A stretch of DNA of 64,000 bases, from NCBI RefSeq assembly GCF_004795035.1, contig NZ_SSBK01000011.1:112708-176707 (forward strand), given 5' to 3'. This DNA comes from Streptomyces sp. A0958 (lineage in GTDB: Bacteria > Actinomycetota > Actinomycetes > Streptomycetales > Streptomycetaceae). Shown piece by piece: positions 19,488-28,555 of the stretch; the first letter of the stretch is position 1; each line of letters starts with the position of its first letter. Under the pieces are notes generated by a model. It did not search any database. It was not told the origin of the DNA and was given only the letters and a program-made list of their open reading frames with translations. Position numbers and translations under genes: made by a program.

Positions 19488-21941
19488 GTGACGAGCACCG
19501 AAGCGATCACCGAATCCGAGGACTCGGAACCCAGCGGATACGCGGCGGCCCGGCTGCGCCTCCTCCAGGAGAAGGAGCGGCCCGGGCCGCCGCGCCGTGC
19601 GGCCCTCGCCACGCTCACCGACGCCTGGCTGACCGCCCTGTTCACCGACGCGGCCGCGGACACGGGTGTGCGGCGCGCCGCCCTCGTCGCCGTCGGCGGC
19701 TACGGCCGCGGCGAACTCTCCCCGCGCAGCGACCTCGACCTGCTCCTCCTGCACGACGGCGCCGCCGAAGCCCGAGCCGTGGCCGCCCTCGCCGACCGGA
19801 TCTGGTACCCCGTCTGGGACCTCGGCCTGGCCCTCGACCACTCCGTCCGCACCCCCGGCGAAGCCCGGAAGACGGCAGGCGACGACCTCAAGGTCCAGCT
19901 CGGACTGCTCGACGCCCGGCCCGTCGCCGGCGACCTCGGCCTCGCCGCCTCCCTGCGCACCGCGATCCTCGCCGACTGGAGGAACCACGCCACCGAACGC
20001 CTCCCCGCGCTCCACGAACTCTGCCGCGAACGGGCCGAACGCCGGGGCGAGCTCCAGTTCCTCCTGGAACCCGACCTCAAGGAGGCCCGGGGCGGCCTGC
20101 GCGACGCCACCGCCCTGCGCGCCGTCGCCGCCTCCTGGGTCGCCGACGCCCCCCGCGAAGGGCTCGCCGAGGCCCGCCGCGTCCTGCTCGACGCCCGCGA
20201 CGCCCTCCACCTCACCACCGGCCGCGCCACCGACCGCCTCGCCCTCCAGGAACAGGACCAGGTCGCCGAAGCCCTCGGCCTCCTCGACGCCGACGCCCTG
20301 CTGCGCCAGGTCTACGAGGCCGCCCGCACCGTCTCGTACGCCACCGACGTCACCTGGCGCGAGGTCAACCGGGTGCTGCGTGCCCGCTCGGCCCGGCCCC
20401 GGCTGCGGGCCCTGCTCGGCGGCGGCCGGAGCCCGGCGCCCGAACGGACCCCGCTCGCCGACGGCGTGGTCGAGGCCGAGGGCGAGGCGGTCCTCGCCCG
20501 CACCGCCCGCCCCGAACACGACGCCGTGCTCGTCCTGCGGGCCGCCGCCGCGGCCGCCCAGTCCGAACTGCCCCTCTCCCGCCACGTCGTACGCCACCTC
20601 GCCACCGCCGCGAAGCCGCTCCCGGTGCCGTGGCCGGCCGAGGCGCGCGAAGAACTCGTCACCCTCCTCGGCGCGGGTGAGGCCACCGTCCCCGTCTGGG
20701 AGGCGCTGGAGGCCGAGGGGCTGGTCACCCGGCTCCTGCCCGACTGGGAACGGGTCCGCTGCCGCCCCCAGCGCAACCCCGTCCACACCTGGACCGTCGA
20801 CCGCCACCTCGTCGAGACGGCCGTCCGCGCCTCCTCGCTCACCCGCCGCGTCGGCCGCCCCGACCTGCTGCTCGTCGCCGCCCTGCTGCACGACATCGGC
20901 AAGGGTTGGCCGGGCGACCACTCCGTCGCCGGCGAGGTCATCGCCCGCGACATGGCCGCCCGGATCGGCTTCGACCAGCACGACGTGGGCGTCATCGCCA
21001 CCCTCGTACGCCACCACCTGCTGCTCATCGAGACCGCCACCCGGCGCGACCTGGACGACCCGGCCACCGTCCGCGCCGTCGCCGACGCCGTCGGCACCGC
21101 CGCCACCCTGGAGCTGCTGCACGCCCTGACCGAGGCCGACGCCCTCGCCACCGGGCCCGCCGCCTGGTCCGCCTGGCGTGCCTCCCTCGTCACCGAACTC
21201 GTCAAACGCGTCGCCCAGGTCCTCGCCGGTGAGGCCCCCGAGGAGCCCGAGCCGGCCGCCCCCAACGCCGAGCAGGAACGCCTCGCCGTCGAGGCCCTGC
21301 GCACCGGCGAACCCGTCCTCGCCCTGCACACCCGGCCCGAGACCCCGTACGAGGAGGGCGCCCCCGAACCCGTCGGCGTCGAACTCCTCATCGCGCTCCG
21401 GGACCGGCCGGGCGTCCTGCCCGCCGCCGCCGGAGTCCTCGCCCTGCACCGCCTCACCGTGCGCGCCGCCGACCTGAGGGCCGTGGAGCTGCCCACCGAG
21501 CTGGGCGAGTCCGCGGACCTGCTGCTGCTCAGCTGGCGGGTGGCCGCCGAGTACGGCTCGCTGCCCCAGGCGGCCCGGTTGCGCGCCGACCTGGTCCGCG
21601 CCCTGGACGGCTCCCTGGACATCCGGGCCCGCCTCGCCGAACGCGAGGCCGCCTACCCCCGGCGGCGCGGTGTGAAGGCCCCGCCGCCCAGGGTGACGGT
21701 CGCGCCGGCCGGCTCCCGCCTGGCCACGGTGATCGAGGTCCGCGCCCAGGACGCCCCGGGCCTGCTGCACCGCGTCGGCCACGCACTGGAGCGGAGCACG
21801 GTACGGGTGCGCAGCGCGCATGTGTCGACGCTGGGGGCGAACGCGGTGGATGCCTTCTACGTCACGGACGGGGACGGCGAGCCGCTGTCCGCGAGGCGGG
21901 CGGCGGAGCTGGCCCAGGAGGTCGAGAAGGCGCTCGGCTGA
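19488..21941 (+). CDS. glnD: PII nucleotidyltransferase (GlnD)
   Basis: An 817-residue enzyme that adds or removes the nucleotide on PII; in Streptomyces it adenylylates GlnK. The nucleotidyltransferase motif VGGYGRGELSPRSDLDLLLL is near residues 65-85. An HD hydrolase domain has VAALLHDIGKGWPGDHS and RHH. Two C-terminal ACT domains (ELLIALRDRPGVLPAAAG and VIEVRAQDAPGLLHRVGH) sense glutamine. The GTG start gives MTSTEAITESEDSE, with GGAAGGGA upstream. It is the third gene of the amtB operon. Confidence 0.95.
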   Translation: MTSTEAITESEDSEPSGYAAARLRLLQEKERPGPPRRAALATLTDAWLTALFTDAAADTGVRRAALVAVGGYGRGELSPRSDLDLLLLHDGAAEARAVAALADRIWYPVWDLGLALDHSVRTPGEARKTAGDDLKVQLGLLDARPVAGDLGLAASLRTAILADWRNHATERLPALHELCRERAERRGELQFLLEPDLKEARGGLRDATALRAVAASWVADAPREGLAEARRVLLDARDALHLTTGRATDRLALQEQDQVAEALGLLDADALLRQVYEAARTVSYATDVTWREVNRVLRARSARPRLRALLGGGRSPAPERTPLADGVVEAEGEAVLARTARPEHDAVLVLRAAAAAAQSELPLSRHVVRHLATAAKPLPVPWPAEAREELVTLLGAGEATVPVWEALEAEGLVTRLLPDWERVRCRPQRNPVHTWTVDRHLVETAVRASSLTRRVGRPDLLLVAALLHDIGKGWPGDHSVAGEVIARDMAARIGFDQHDVGVIATLVRHHLLLIETATRRDLDDPATVRAVADAVGTAATLELLHALTEADALATGPAAWSAWRASLVTELVKRVAQVLAGEAPEEPEPAAPNAEQERLAVEALRTGEPVLALHTRPETPYEEGAPEPVGVELLIALRDRPGVLPAAAGVLALHRLTVRAADLRAVELPTELGESADLLLLSWRVAAEYGSLPQAARLRADLVRALDGSLDIRARLAEREAAYPRRRGVKAPPPRVTVAPAGSRLATVIEVRAQDAPGLLHRVGHALERSTVRVRSAHVSTLGANAVDAFYVTDGDGEPLSARRAAELAQEVEKALG

Positions 21942-22051
21942 ACCCGGCCCGGCGGCCGGTACCGGGCGAGGGCTTGGCGTTCTCCGGCGTCCGGATACCC
22001 TTGGAACCGACTGACTCCACCCGCCCCCGACCCTGAGGACCGACGAGCGCC

Positions 22052-23605
22052 GTGTTCGATACTCTCTCCGACCGCCTTGCCGCGACTTTCAAGAACCTCC
22101 GGGGCAAGGGCCGCTTGTCCGAGGCGGACATCGACGCCACGGCTCGCGAGATCCGTATCGCCCTGCTCGAAGCCGACGTGGCGCTGCCCGTCGTCCGGTC
22201 CTTCATCGCCAACGTCAAGGAGCGGGCGCGCGGCGTCGAGGTCTCCCAGGCGCTGAATCCTGCTCAGCAGGTCGTCAAAATCGTCAACGAGGAGCTCATC
22301 TCCATCCTCGGCGGCGAGACCCGGCGGCTGCGGTTCGCCAAGAACCCGCCCACCGTGATCATGCTCGCCGGCCTCCAGGGCGCCGGTAAGACGACCCTCG
22401 CCGGAAAGCTCGGCCTCTGGCTCAAGGGCCAGGGCCACTCGCCGCTGCTCGTCGCCTGTGACCTCCAGCGCCCCAACGCCGTCAACCAGCTGAGCGTCGT
22501 CGCCGACCGCGCCGGCGTCGCGGTGTACGCCCCCGAGCCGGGCAACGGCGTCGGTGATCCGGTCCAGGTCGCCAAGGACTCCATCGAGTACGCGAAGACC
22601 AAGGTCCACGACATCGTCATCGTGGACACCGCCGGCCGGCTCGGCATCGACCAGGAGCTGATGCAGCAGGCCGCGGACATCCGCGACGCCGTCAGCCCGG
22701 ACGAGATCCTCTTCGTGGTCGACGCGATGATCGGTCAGGACGCGGTCAACACCGCCGAGGCCTTCCGCGACGGCGTCGGCTTCGACGGGGTGGTCCTCTC
22801 CAAGCTCGACGGTGACGCCCGCGGTGGTGCCGCCCTGTCGATCGCCCACGTCACGGGCAAGCAGATCATGTTCGCGTCGAACGGTGAGAAGCTCGAGGAC
22901 TTCGACGCGTTCCACCCGGACCGCATGGCGTCCCGCATCCTCGACATGGGTGACCTGCTCACCCTGATCGAGCAGGCGGAGAAGACCTTCAGCCAGGAAG
23001 AGGCCGCCAAAATGGCCTCCAAGCTGGCGTCCAGCAAGGGCGGCAAGGACTTCACGCTGGACGACTTCCTGGCCCAGATGGAGCAGGTCCGCAAGATGGG
23101 CTCCATCTCCAAGCTGCTCGGCATGCTGCCCGGCATGGGGCAGATCAAGGACCAGATCAACAACATCGACGAGCGCGACGTCGACCGCACCGCCGCGATC
23201 ATCAAGTCGATGACCCCGAAGGAGCGCGCGGAGCCGACGATCATCAACGGCTCGCGGCGCGCCCGTATCGCCAAGGGCTCCGGCGTCGAGGTCAGCGCCG
23301 TGAAGAACCTGGTCGAGCGGTTCTTCGAGGCCCGCAAGATGATGTCGAAGATGGCCCAGGGCGGCGGCATGCCGGGGATGCCCGGGATGCCGGGCATGGG
23401 CGGTGGCCCGGGTCGGCAGAAGAAGCAGATCAAGCAGGCCAAGGGCAAGCGCAAGAGCGGTAACCCGATGAAGCGCAAGGCGGAGGAGCAGGCCGCCGCC
23501 GCCCGCCGCGAGCAGGCGGCCCAGGGCGGCGTCCCCGGCCTGCCGGCCGGCCAGGACGCTCAGAACTTCGAGCTGCCGGACGAGTTCAAGAAGTTCATGG
23601 GCTGA
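22052..23605 (+). CDS. ffh: Signal recognition particle protein Ffh (SRP54)
   Basis: A 517-residue GTPase that binds signal sequences and 4.5S RNA. The GTG start gives MFDTLSDRLAATFKNLRGKG. Motifs of the NG domain are GLQGAGKTTLAGKLG, DLQRPNAVNQL, DTAGRLGID and SKLDGDARGG. The M domain has methionine-rich helices and a GMPGMPGMPGMGGG stretch followed by a basic segment. Its receptor, ftsY, is about 7 kb upstream. A tandem 21-bp repeat and a hairpin follow the stop. Confidence 0.97.
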   Translation: MFDTLSDRLAATFKNLRGKGRLSEADIDATAREIRIALLEADVALPVVRSFIANVKERARGVEVSQALNPAQQVVKIVNEELISILGGETRRLRFAKNPPTVIMLAGLQGAGKTTLAGKLGLWLKGQGHSPLLVACDLQRPNAVNQLSVVADRAGVAVYAPEPGNGVGDPVQVAKDSIEYAKTKVHDIVIVDTAGRLGIDQELMQQAADIRDAVSPDEILFVVDAMIGQDAVNTAEAFRDGVGFDGVVLSKLDGDARGGAALSIAHVTGKQIMFASNGEKLEDFDAFHPDRMASRILDMGDLLTLIEQAEKTFSQEEAAKMASKLASSKGGKDFTLDDFLAQMEQVRKMGSISKLLGMLPGMGQIKDQINNIDERDVDRTAAIIKSMTPKERAEPTIINGSRRARIAKGSGVEVSAVKNLVERFFEARKMMSKMAQGGGMPGMPGMPGMGGGPGRQKKQIKQAKGKRKSGNPMKRKAEEQAAAARREQAAQGGVPGLPAGQDAQNFELPDEFKKFMG

Positions 23606-23612
23606 CGCTCAC

Positions 23613-23654
23613 GTCGGTATCCCAAGGGGTCCGGTCGGTATCCCAAGGGGTCCG
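23613..23654. repeat. Perfect tandem duplication of a 21-bp unit
   Basis: Two identical adjoining copies of a 21-bp unit (GTCGGTATCCCAAGGGG plus TCCG) lie between the ffh stop and its terminator. Replication slippage is the simplest origin. Confidence 0.85.
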
Positions 23655-23656
23655 AA

Positions 23657-23687
23657 GGGGGCGTTCGCCGCAACGGCGGACGCCCCC
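23657..23687. terminator. Terminator after ffh
   Basis: A 14-bp stem (GGGGGCGTTCGCCG with one wobble position) and a short CAA loop lie between ffh and a convergent gene, and can serve both. Confidence 0.8.
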
Positions 23688-23698
23688 CTTCGCATGTG

Positions 23699-24547
23699 TC
23701 ACGTCGTGCAGACCAGGTAGCGGAACACGTTGGACATCCACACCGTGCCGTCCGGGCGCCGGTGCGGGTGCACGGCCTCCGCCACTTCCTTCTCCACCTG
23801 CCACCGGTCCGTCGCCCCCGCCGCCGCGTCGAACAGCCGGGTCGAGAGCAGGCCGCGTACCGCGCTGTCCATGTCGGCGTAGCCGAACGGGCAGGCCACC
23901 CGGCCCGAGCCGTCCGGGTTCAGCCCGGACCGGAAGGCCACGTTCTCCAGATCGTCCCGGCGCGGCCCGCGCCAGGACCCGCTGCCCGGCGTGCGCCCGT
24001 CCTCGGCGAGCCGGCTCGCCACCCCTAGCACCGCCGAAGTGGCGCACCGCTCCGGCGGGCCCCAGCCGGTCAGGACGACCGTGGAGCCCCGGCCCGCCGA
24101 CGGCACCGCGGCCCCGAGGGCCCGGACCAGCTCGTCCCCGTCGCCCGCCGCGCAGCCGATCGGGGTGAACGCGGTGATCAGGTTGTGGGGCCCGTCGGCA
24201 GCCGCCTCGGTGACCGAGTCCACGAGGCGGGTTCCGGTGACGGGGGAGCCGCGGTCCTCGGGGGCGGGCAGGAGCCGGGCCCGCGCGAGGGCGAGGCGTT
24301 CGAGGTCGGTGTCCACGCCGGTGACCCGCGCGCCGCGGCCCGCGGCCATCAGCAGCGCGAGCCCGGAACCGCAGCCGAGCGAGAGCATCCGCGTGGCGGG
24401 CCCCACCTCCAGCCGCGTGTACACCGCTTCGTACAGCGGTGCGAGCATCCGTTCCTGGATCTCGGCCCAGTCACGGGCCCGGGAGCCGTCCCCCGCGGGG
24501 GCGGGGGACTCCGTGTGCCTGTGGTGCCGGACGAGCGTTGGTGTCAT
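23699..24547 (-). CDS. SAM-dependent methyltransferase
   Basis: A 282-residue class I methyltransferase. The SAM-binding motif I, MLSLGCGSGLALLMAAGRGA, is followed by TGVDTDLERLALARARL (motif II acidic residue). It ends VWMSNVFRYLVCTT. The substrate is not predictable; small-molecule methylation is suggested by resemblance to ubiE-like enzymes. The ATG gives MTPTLVRHHRHTESP. An upstream in-frame extension of 60 codons is not supported. It faces ffh and has no operon partner. Confidence 0.83.
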   Translation of the reverse strand: MTPTLVRHHRHTESPAPAGDGSRARDWAEIQERMLAPLYEAVYTRLEVGPATRMLSLGCGSGLALLMAAGRGARVTGVDTDLERLALARARLLPAPEDRGSPVTGTRLVDSVTEAAADGPHNLITAFTPIGCAAGDGDELVRALGAAVPSAGRGSTVVLTGWGPPERCATSAVLGVASRLAEDGRTPGSGSWRGPRRDDLENVAFRSGLNPDGSGRVACPFGYADMDSAVRGLLSTRLFDAAAGATDRWQVEKEVAEAVHPHRRPDGTVWMSNVFRYLVCTT

Positions 24548-25055
24548 GGAATGCGCCCCAATCCGCCGAGGTTGCCGGTTCTGCCGATCGGTCGTGCCCG
24601 AGTGGACGGTTGGCCCGTCCACGTACGCGCGCTCCCCCCGTATGCCAGAGAACTGCGCGTCCGCCGCCGCGTCCAGGGGTCTGCGGGCACGGTCGCCCGC
24701 GAGACCGCCCGGGGCGTGCGACGGCACCTGGGCGCCCGGACGGCAAGGGCGCCCCAGGGGTCCGCCACGTGCTCTGCCGTCTCTGCCGTCCCAGTCTCAC
24801 CCGACTCGCCGGGACGGGCACGTCGAGCACGTCAGGGGGCTGCGGGTACCCTCTCCAACCTGTTCCGCGCCCGATGCGGTTCCGCCGCCGGGAGGCTCGC
24901 GGGCGCCGGGGGCGCGTACCGCGTCTACGCGCCCGGGCGTACGCGCCGCTACGTACCGGCTTGGTGCGAGCTGTGAGACTTCTCCGCAGATCAGCGCACC
25001 CGCCCTCGTCAGGACGCATGAACGGCAACTGACTGGTACGTGCAAAATATTTGGG
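24548..25055. other. 508-bp intergenic region without a supported gene
   Basis: No frame here has convincing codon use or a recognisable motif. There is an imperfect dyad (CCTGGGCGCCC with GGGCGCCCCAGG) around 24727-24758. The right end is AT-rich (CAAAATATTT at 25043-25052), a probable promoter or leader for the SprT-like gene. The methyltransferase promoter must be at the left end. Confidence 0.4.
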
Positions 25056-25697
25056 ATGGCCCGGAATCGGAACACCGAGGGCCCCGCGCTCGTTGGTCAC
25101 GACGTGAGCACGACACCACCTGTACTTGCCGCAGAGCTGGCGCAGGCGTGGGCCGATATTCAGCGGTACCACCCCGAGCTGCCCGATCTCGCCGCACCCG
25201 AGTCCCTGATCGGAGAGTCCTCGTCCGCCTGTGGCGCCGAGCTCTCCTTCGAGCGACTGCTCCATGAGGCAGTCCACGGCATCGCCGCCGCGAGAGGTGT
25301 CCGCGACACCTCACGCGCCGGCCGTTACCACAACCGACGATTCCTGGCGATCGCCGAGGAGCTGGGCCTCGACCATGCCGAGGAGCCCCATCCCAGCAGC
25401 GGCTTCTCGCTGGTCACGCTCAACCCCGAGGCCAAGCGCCGCTACCGGCCGACGACGGAAAGGCTGCAACGCGCTCTCAAGGCGCACACCGTGGCCACCG
25501 CCGCCGACACCAAGCGCTCCTTCCGCGGCCCCGCCGCCCGGCACGGTTCCTCCGGAGGGGGCGTGCGGGTCAAGGCCGTCTGTGACTGCGGACGCAATGT
25601 GCGCGTGGTCCCCTCGGTCCTCGCGCAGGCCCCGATCGTCTGCGGCGGCTGCGGAAAGCCGTTCCGGATTCCGGAAGCGGCGGTCGCGGTGGGGTGA
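25056..25697 (+). CDS. SprT-like zinc-dependent protein
   Basis: A 213-residue protein. The HEAVH sequence (HExxH) in SFERLLHEAVHGIAAARG is followed by AGRYHNRRFLAIAEELGLD, as in SprT-like metallopeptidases. A C-terminal zinc ribbon has CDCGRNVRV and CGGCGKPF. Related proteases cleave DNA-protein crosslinks, but for this bacterial group the role is unproven. ATG 25056 has almost no ribosome site; GTG 25104 (MSTTPPVLAAEL) is a credible alternative start, so the first 16 residues are uncertain. It stands alone, 157 bp before rpsP. Confidence 0.78.
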   Translation: MARNRNTEGPALVGHDVSTTPPVLAAELAQAWADIQRYHPELPDLAAPESLIGESSSACGAELSFERLLHEAVHGIAAARGVRDTSRAGRYHNRRFLAIAEELGLDHAEEPHPSSGFSLVTLNPEAKRRYRPTTERLQRALKAHTVATAADTKRSFRGPAARHGSSGGGVRVKAVCDCGRNVRVVPSVLAQAPIVCGGCGKPFRIPEAAVAVG

Positions 25698-25854
25698 GCC
25701 GATGTGGTGTGGCACAATGGCTAGCTGTACTCGACAGTCGCACAGGACCCCTCTCTCCTCCGGCTGACGCGTCCATCGGGCACCCGAGTACCGCAACCCC
25801 ACGTGGCATCTTCGTTGTGCCCAACCACGTCATAGACCAGGAGACACCACTTCC

Positions 25855-26295
25855 GTGGCAGTCAAGATCAAGCTGAAGCGTCTGGGCAAGATCCGTTCGC
25901 CTCACTACCGCATCGTCGTCGCCGACTCCCGTACCCGCCGTGACGGCCGGGCCATCGAGGAGATCGGCCTGTACCACCCGGTGCAGAACCCGTCGCGCAT
26001 CGAGGTCAACTCGGAGCGCGCGCAGTACTGGCTGTCCGTCGGCGCCCAGCCGACCGAGCCGGTCCTCGCGATCCTGAAGCTCACCGGCGACTGGCAGGCG
26101 CACAAGGGCCTCCCGGCCCCCGCGCCGCTGCTGCAGCCGGAGCCCAAGGCCGACAAGCGCGCCCTGTTCGACGCTCTCTCCACCGACGGTGAGGAGTCGA
26201 AGGGCGAGGCCATCACGCCGAAGGCGAAGAAGGCCGACAAGAAGGCGGACGAGGCTGCTGACGCTGCCGCGCCCGCCGAGTCGACCGAGGCCTGA
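25855..26295 (+). CDS. rpsP: 30S ribosomal protein S16
   Basis: A 146-residue S16 starting at GTG with [20 protein letters not shown]. The conserved core is about 90 residues. The C-terminal 55 residues are an actinobacterial Lys/Ala/Glu-rich extension ([20 protein letters not shown]). It is the first gene of the rpsP-khpA-rimM-trmD operon and is followed after two bases by khpA. The upstream region contains a plausible promoter around 25700-25730 (GCACAAT). Confidence 0.96.
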   Translation: MAVKIKLKRLGKIRSPHYRIVVADSRTRRDGRAIEEIGLYHPVQNPSRIEVNSERAQYWLSVGAQPTEPVLAILKLTGDWQAHKGLPAPAPLLQPEPKADKRALFDALSTDGEESKGEAITPKAKKADKKADEAADAAAPAESTEA

Positions 26296-26297
26296 GC

Positions 26298-26537
26298 ATG
26301 CTCGAGGAGGCTCTCGAGCACCTCGTGAAAGGCATTGTCGACAACCCCGACGATGTGCAGGTCGCCTCGCGCAACCTGCGCCGTGGCCGTGTGCTGGAGG
26401 TACGGGTCCACCCCGATGACCTCGGCAAGGTGATCGGCCGCAACGGCCGCACCGCACGCGCGCTGCGTACCGTCGTGGGCGCCATCGGCGGCCGTGGCAT
26501 CCGCGTCGACCTCGTCGATGTGGACCAGGTTCGCTGA
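26298..26537 (+). CDS. khpA: KH-domain RNA-binding protein KhpA
   Basis: A 79-residue single KH domain protein. The GXXG loop is seen in [16 protein letters not shown]. KhpA binds RNA, in other bacteria with KhpB/Jag, and affects cell division and translation. It lies two bases after rpsP and before rimM, the widely conserved order in Gram-positive bacteria. Confidence 0.93.
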   Translation: MLEEALEHLVKGIVDNPDDVQVASRNLRRGRVLEVRVHPDDLGKVIGRNGRTARALRTVVGAIGGRGIRVDLVDVDQVR

Positions 26538-26616
26538 CAGAGTTGAACACCGGCACGGGCCGGGGAGGGCCAAGCGCCCGCCCCGGCCCGTCGTCGTACG
26601 ACAGGAGAGACACAAG

Positions 26617-27210
26617 GTGCAGTTGGTAGTCGCGCGGATCGGTCGCGCCCACGGCATCAAGGGCGAGGTCACCGTCGAGGTGCGCACGGACGAGCCGGAG
26701 CTGCGGCTCGCGCCCGGAGCCGTCCTGGCCACCGAGCCGGCCACGGCGGGACCGCTGACGATCGAGACCGGCCGGGTGCACAGCGGCCGGCTGCTGCTGC
26801 GTTTCGAGGGCGTGAAGGACCGTACGGCCGCCGAGGCGCTGCGCAACACCCTGCTGATCGCCGACGTCGACCCGGCGGAACTCCCTGAGGACCCGGAGGA
26901 GTTCTACGACCATCAGCTGATGGACCTCGATGTGGTCCTCGCCGACGGCACCGAGGTCGGCCGGATCACCGAGATCACGCACCTGCCGTCCCAGGACCTC
27001 TTCATCGTGGAGCGCCCGGACGGCAGCGAGGTGATGATCCCGTTCGTCGAGGAGATCGTCACCGAGATCGACCTGGAGGAGCAGCGCGCGGTGATCACCC
27101 CGCCGCCCGGGCTGATCGACGCGAGCGAGGCGGTCGTGGCCTCCGCGCGCGAGGAGGAGGACGGGCCGGCCGGCGGCGACGGGCCCGGGGCGACGGGCAA
27201 GGACGCCTGA
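26617..27210 (+). CDS. rimM: 16S rRNA processing/ribosome maturation factor RimM
   Basis: A 197-residue factor for 30S head assembly that binds S19. The GTG start gives [20 protein letters not shown], a family hallmark, with AGGAGAG upstream. The PRC-barrel half has [14 protein letters not shown] and [16 protein letters not shown]. The C-terminus has an Asp/Gly-rich tail of about 25 residues. Its TGA overlaps the trmD ATG by one base, giving coupled translation. Confidence 0.95.
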   Translation: MQLVVARIGRAHGIKGEVTVEVRTDEPELRLAPGAVLATEPATAGPLTIETGRVHSGRLLLRFEGVKDRTAAEALRNTLLIADVDPAELPEDPEEFYDHQLMDLDVVLADGTEVGRITEITHLPSQDLFIVERPDGSEVMIPFVEEIVTEIDLEEQRAVITPPPGLIDASEAVVASAREEEDGPAGGDGPGATGKDA

Positions 27211-28031
27211 TGCGCCTCGACGTCGTCACGATCTTCCCCGAGTACCTGGAACCGCTGAACGTCTCCCTGGTCGGCAAGGCCCGCGCCAACGGCCGCCTCG
27301 ACGTGCACGTGCGCGACCTGCGCGACTGGGCGTACGACCGCCACAACACCGTGGACGACACCCCGTACGGCGGCGGTCCCGGCATGGTCATGAAGACCGA
27401 GCCGTGGGGCGACGCCCTGGACGAGGCGCTGGCGGACGGCTACGAGGCGGGGGCGCACTCCCCGGTCCTCGTGGTGCCGACGCCGAGCGGCCGGCCGTTC
27501 ACCCAGGAACTCGCCGTCGAACTCTCCGAGCGGCCCTGGCTGATCTTCACCCCGGCCCGGTACGAGGGGATCGACCGGCGGGTGTCCGAGGAGTACGCCA
27601 CCCGGATGCCGGTGGTCGAGGTGTCCATCGGCGATTACGTGCTGGCGGGCGGGGAAGCGGCGGTGCTGGTGATCACCGAGGCGGTGGCCCGGCTGCTGCC
27701 CGGCGTGCTCGGCAACGCCGCCTCCCACCAGGACGACTCCTTCGCACCCGGCGCGATGGCCAACCTCCTGGAGGGGCCCGTCTACACCAAGCCGCCCCAG
27801 TGGCGCGGCCGGGGCATCCCCGACGTGCTGCTCAGCGGCCACCACGGGCGGATCGCGCGCTGGCGGCGGGACGAGGCGCTGCGCCGTACGGCCGCCAACC
27901 GGCCCGATCTGATCGAGCGGTGCGAGGCGTCCGGCTTCGACAAGAAGGACCGGGAGATGCTCTCCATCCTCGGCTGGTCACCGGAGCCCGGCGGCCGATT
28001 TTGGCGCAGGCCCGAGGCCGTGGAAGAATAG
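27210..28031 (+). CDS. trmD: tRNA (guanine-N1)-methyltransferase TrmD
   Basis: A 273-residue SPOUT methyltransferase forming m1G37 and preventing frameshifting. It starts [16 protein letters not shown]. The trefoil-knot SAM site is around FTPARYEGIDRRVSEEY and IGDYVLAGGEAAVLVI. DLLSGHH-like IPDVLLSGHHGRIARWRRDEA is the G36-G37 recognition segment. It is of normal length and the last gene of the rpsP run before rplS, with 128 bp between. Confidence 0.96.
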   Translation: MRLDVVTIFPEYLEPLNVSLVGKARANGRLDVHVRDLRDWAYDRHNTVDDTPYGGGPGMVMKTEPWGDALDEALADGYEAGAHSPVLVVPTPSGRPFTQELAVELSERPWLIFTPARYEGIDRRVSEEYATRMPVVEVSIGDYVLAGGEAAVLVITEAVARLLPGVLGNAASHQDDSFAPGAMANLLEGPVYTKPPQWRGRGIPDVLLSGHHGRIARWRRDEALRRTAANRPDLIERCEASGFDKKDREMLSILGWSPEPGGRFWRRPEAVEE

Positions 28032-28159
28032 GCCGCTGCTGTACGTCCGCGTGCGCCCCTGCCACAGGGGGAAAGACGCCCGTCCGACGCGATCAGCCCT
28101 TCGCACTCATCACTCTCTCCCGTCGATGACCTGTGGCATCGGCGAAGAAAGCAGACAAC

Positions 28160-28510
28160 ATGGCTTCCCTGCTCGACGACGTCAATGCCGCGTCGCTGCG
28201 TACCGACGTCCCGGCGTTCCGTCCCGGCGACACCGTCAACGTTCACGTCCGCGTGATCGAGGGCAACCGCTCCCGTGTCCAGCAGTTCAAGGGCATCGTC
28301 ATCCGCCGCCAGGGCGCGGGCGTCAGCGAGACCTTCACGGTCCGCAAGGTCTCCTTCAGCGTCGGCGTCGAGCGCACCTTCCCGGTGCACAGCCCGATCT
28401 TCGAGAAGATCGAGCTCGTGACCCGCGGTGACGTCCGTCGCGCCAAGCTGTACTTCCTCCGTGAGCTGCGCGGCAAGGCCGCGAAGATCAAGGAGAAGCG
28501 CGACCGCTGA
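28160..28510 (+). CDS. rplS: 50S ribosomal protein L19
   Basis: A 116-residue L19 at the 30S-50S interface. ATG 28160 gives [18 protein letters not shown], the usual Streptomyces N-terminus; an in-frame GTG at 28133 would add nine residues. Conserved blocks are [20 protein letters not shown] and [15 protein letters not shown]. The 128-bp leader after trmD contains no hairpin that I could assign to autoregulation. sipW starts 45 bp downstream. Confidence 0.96.
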   Translation: MASLLDDVNAASLRTDVPAFRPGDTVNVHVRVIEGNRSRVQQFKGIVIRRQGAGVSETFTVRKVSFSVGVERTFPVHSPIFEKIELVTRGDVRRAKLYFLRELRGKAAKIKEKRDR

Positions 28511-28555
28511 GCTGACTGCCTGGTCCACAGGACGGCCGGATAAGCTCTGGCCCCG

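Noticed and set aside
24727..24758. Dyad CCTGGGCGCCC/GGGCGCCCCAGG as a terminator
   Set aside because: No supported gene ends before it on either strand, and pairing is imperfect.
24185..24976. Possible plus-strand gene of 263 codons running through the 24.5-25.0 kb gap
   Set aside because: Overlaps the methyltransferase antisense, composition is Arg/Gly-rich noise and there is no ribosome site.
28032..28159. Search for an L19 leader element before rplS
   Set aside because: No stable hairpin matching the known L19 leader was seen; the region looks like plain leader sequence.
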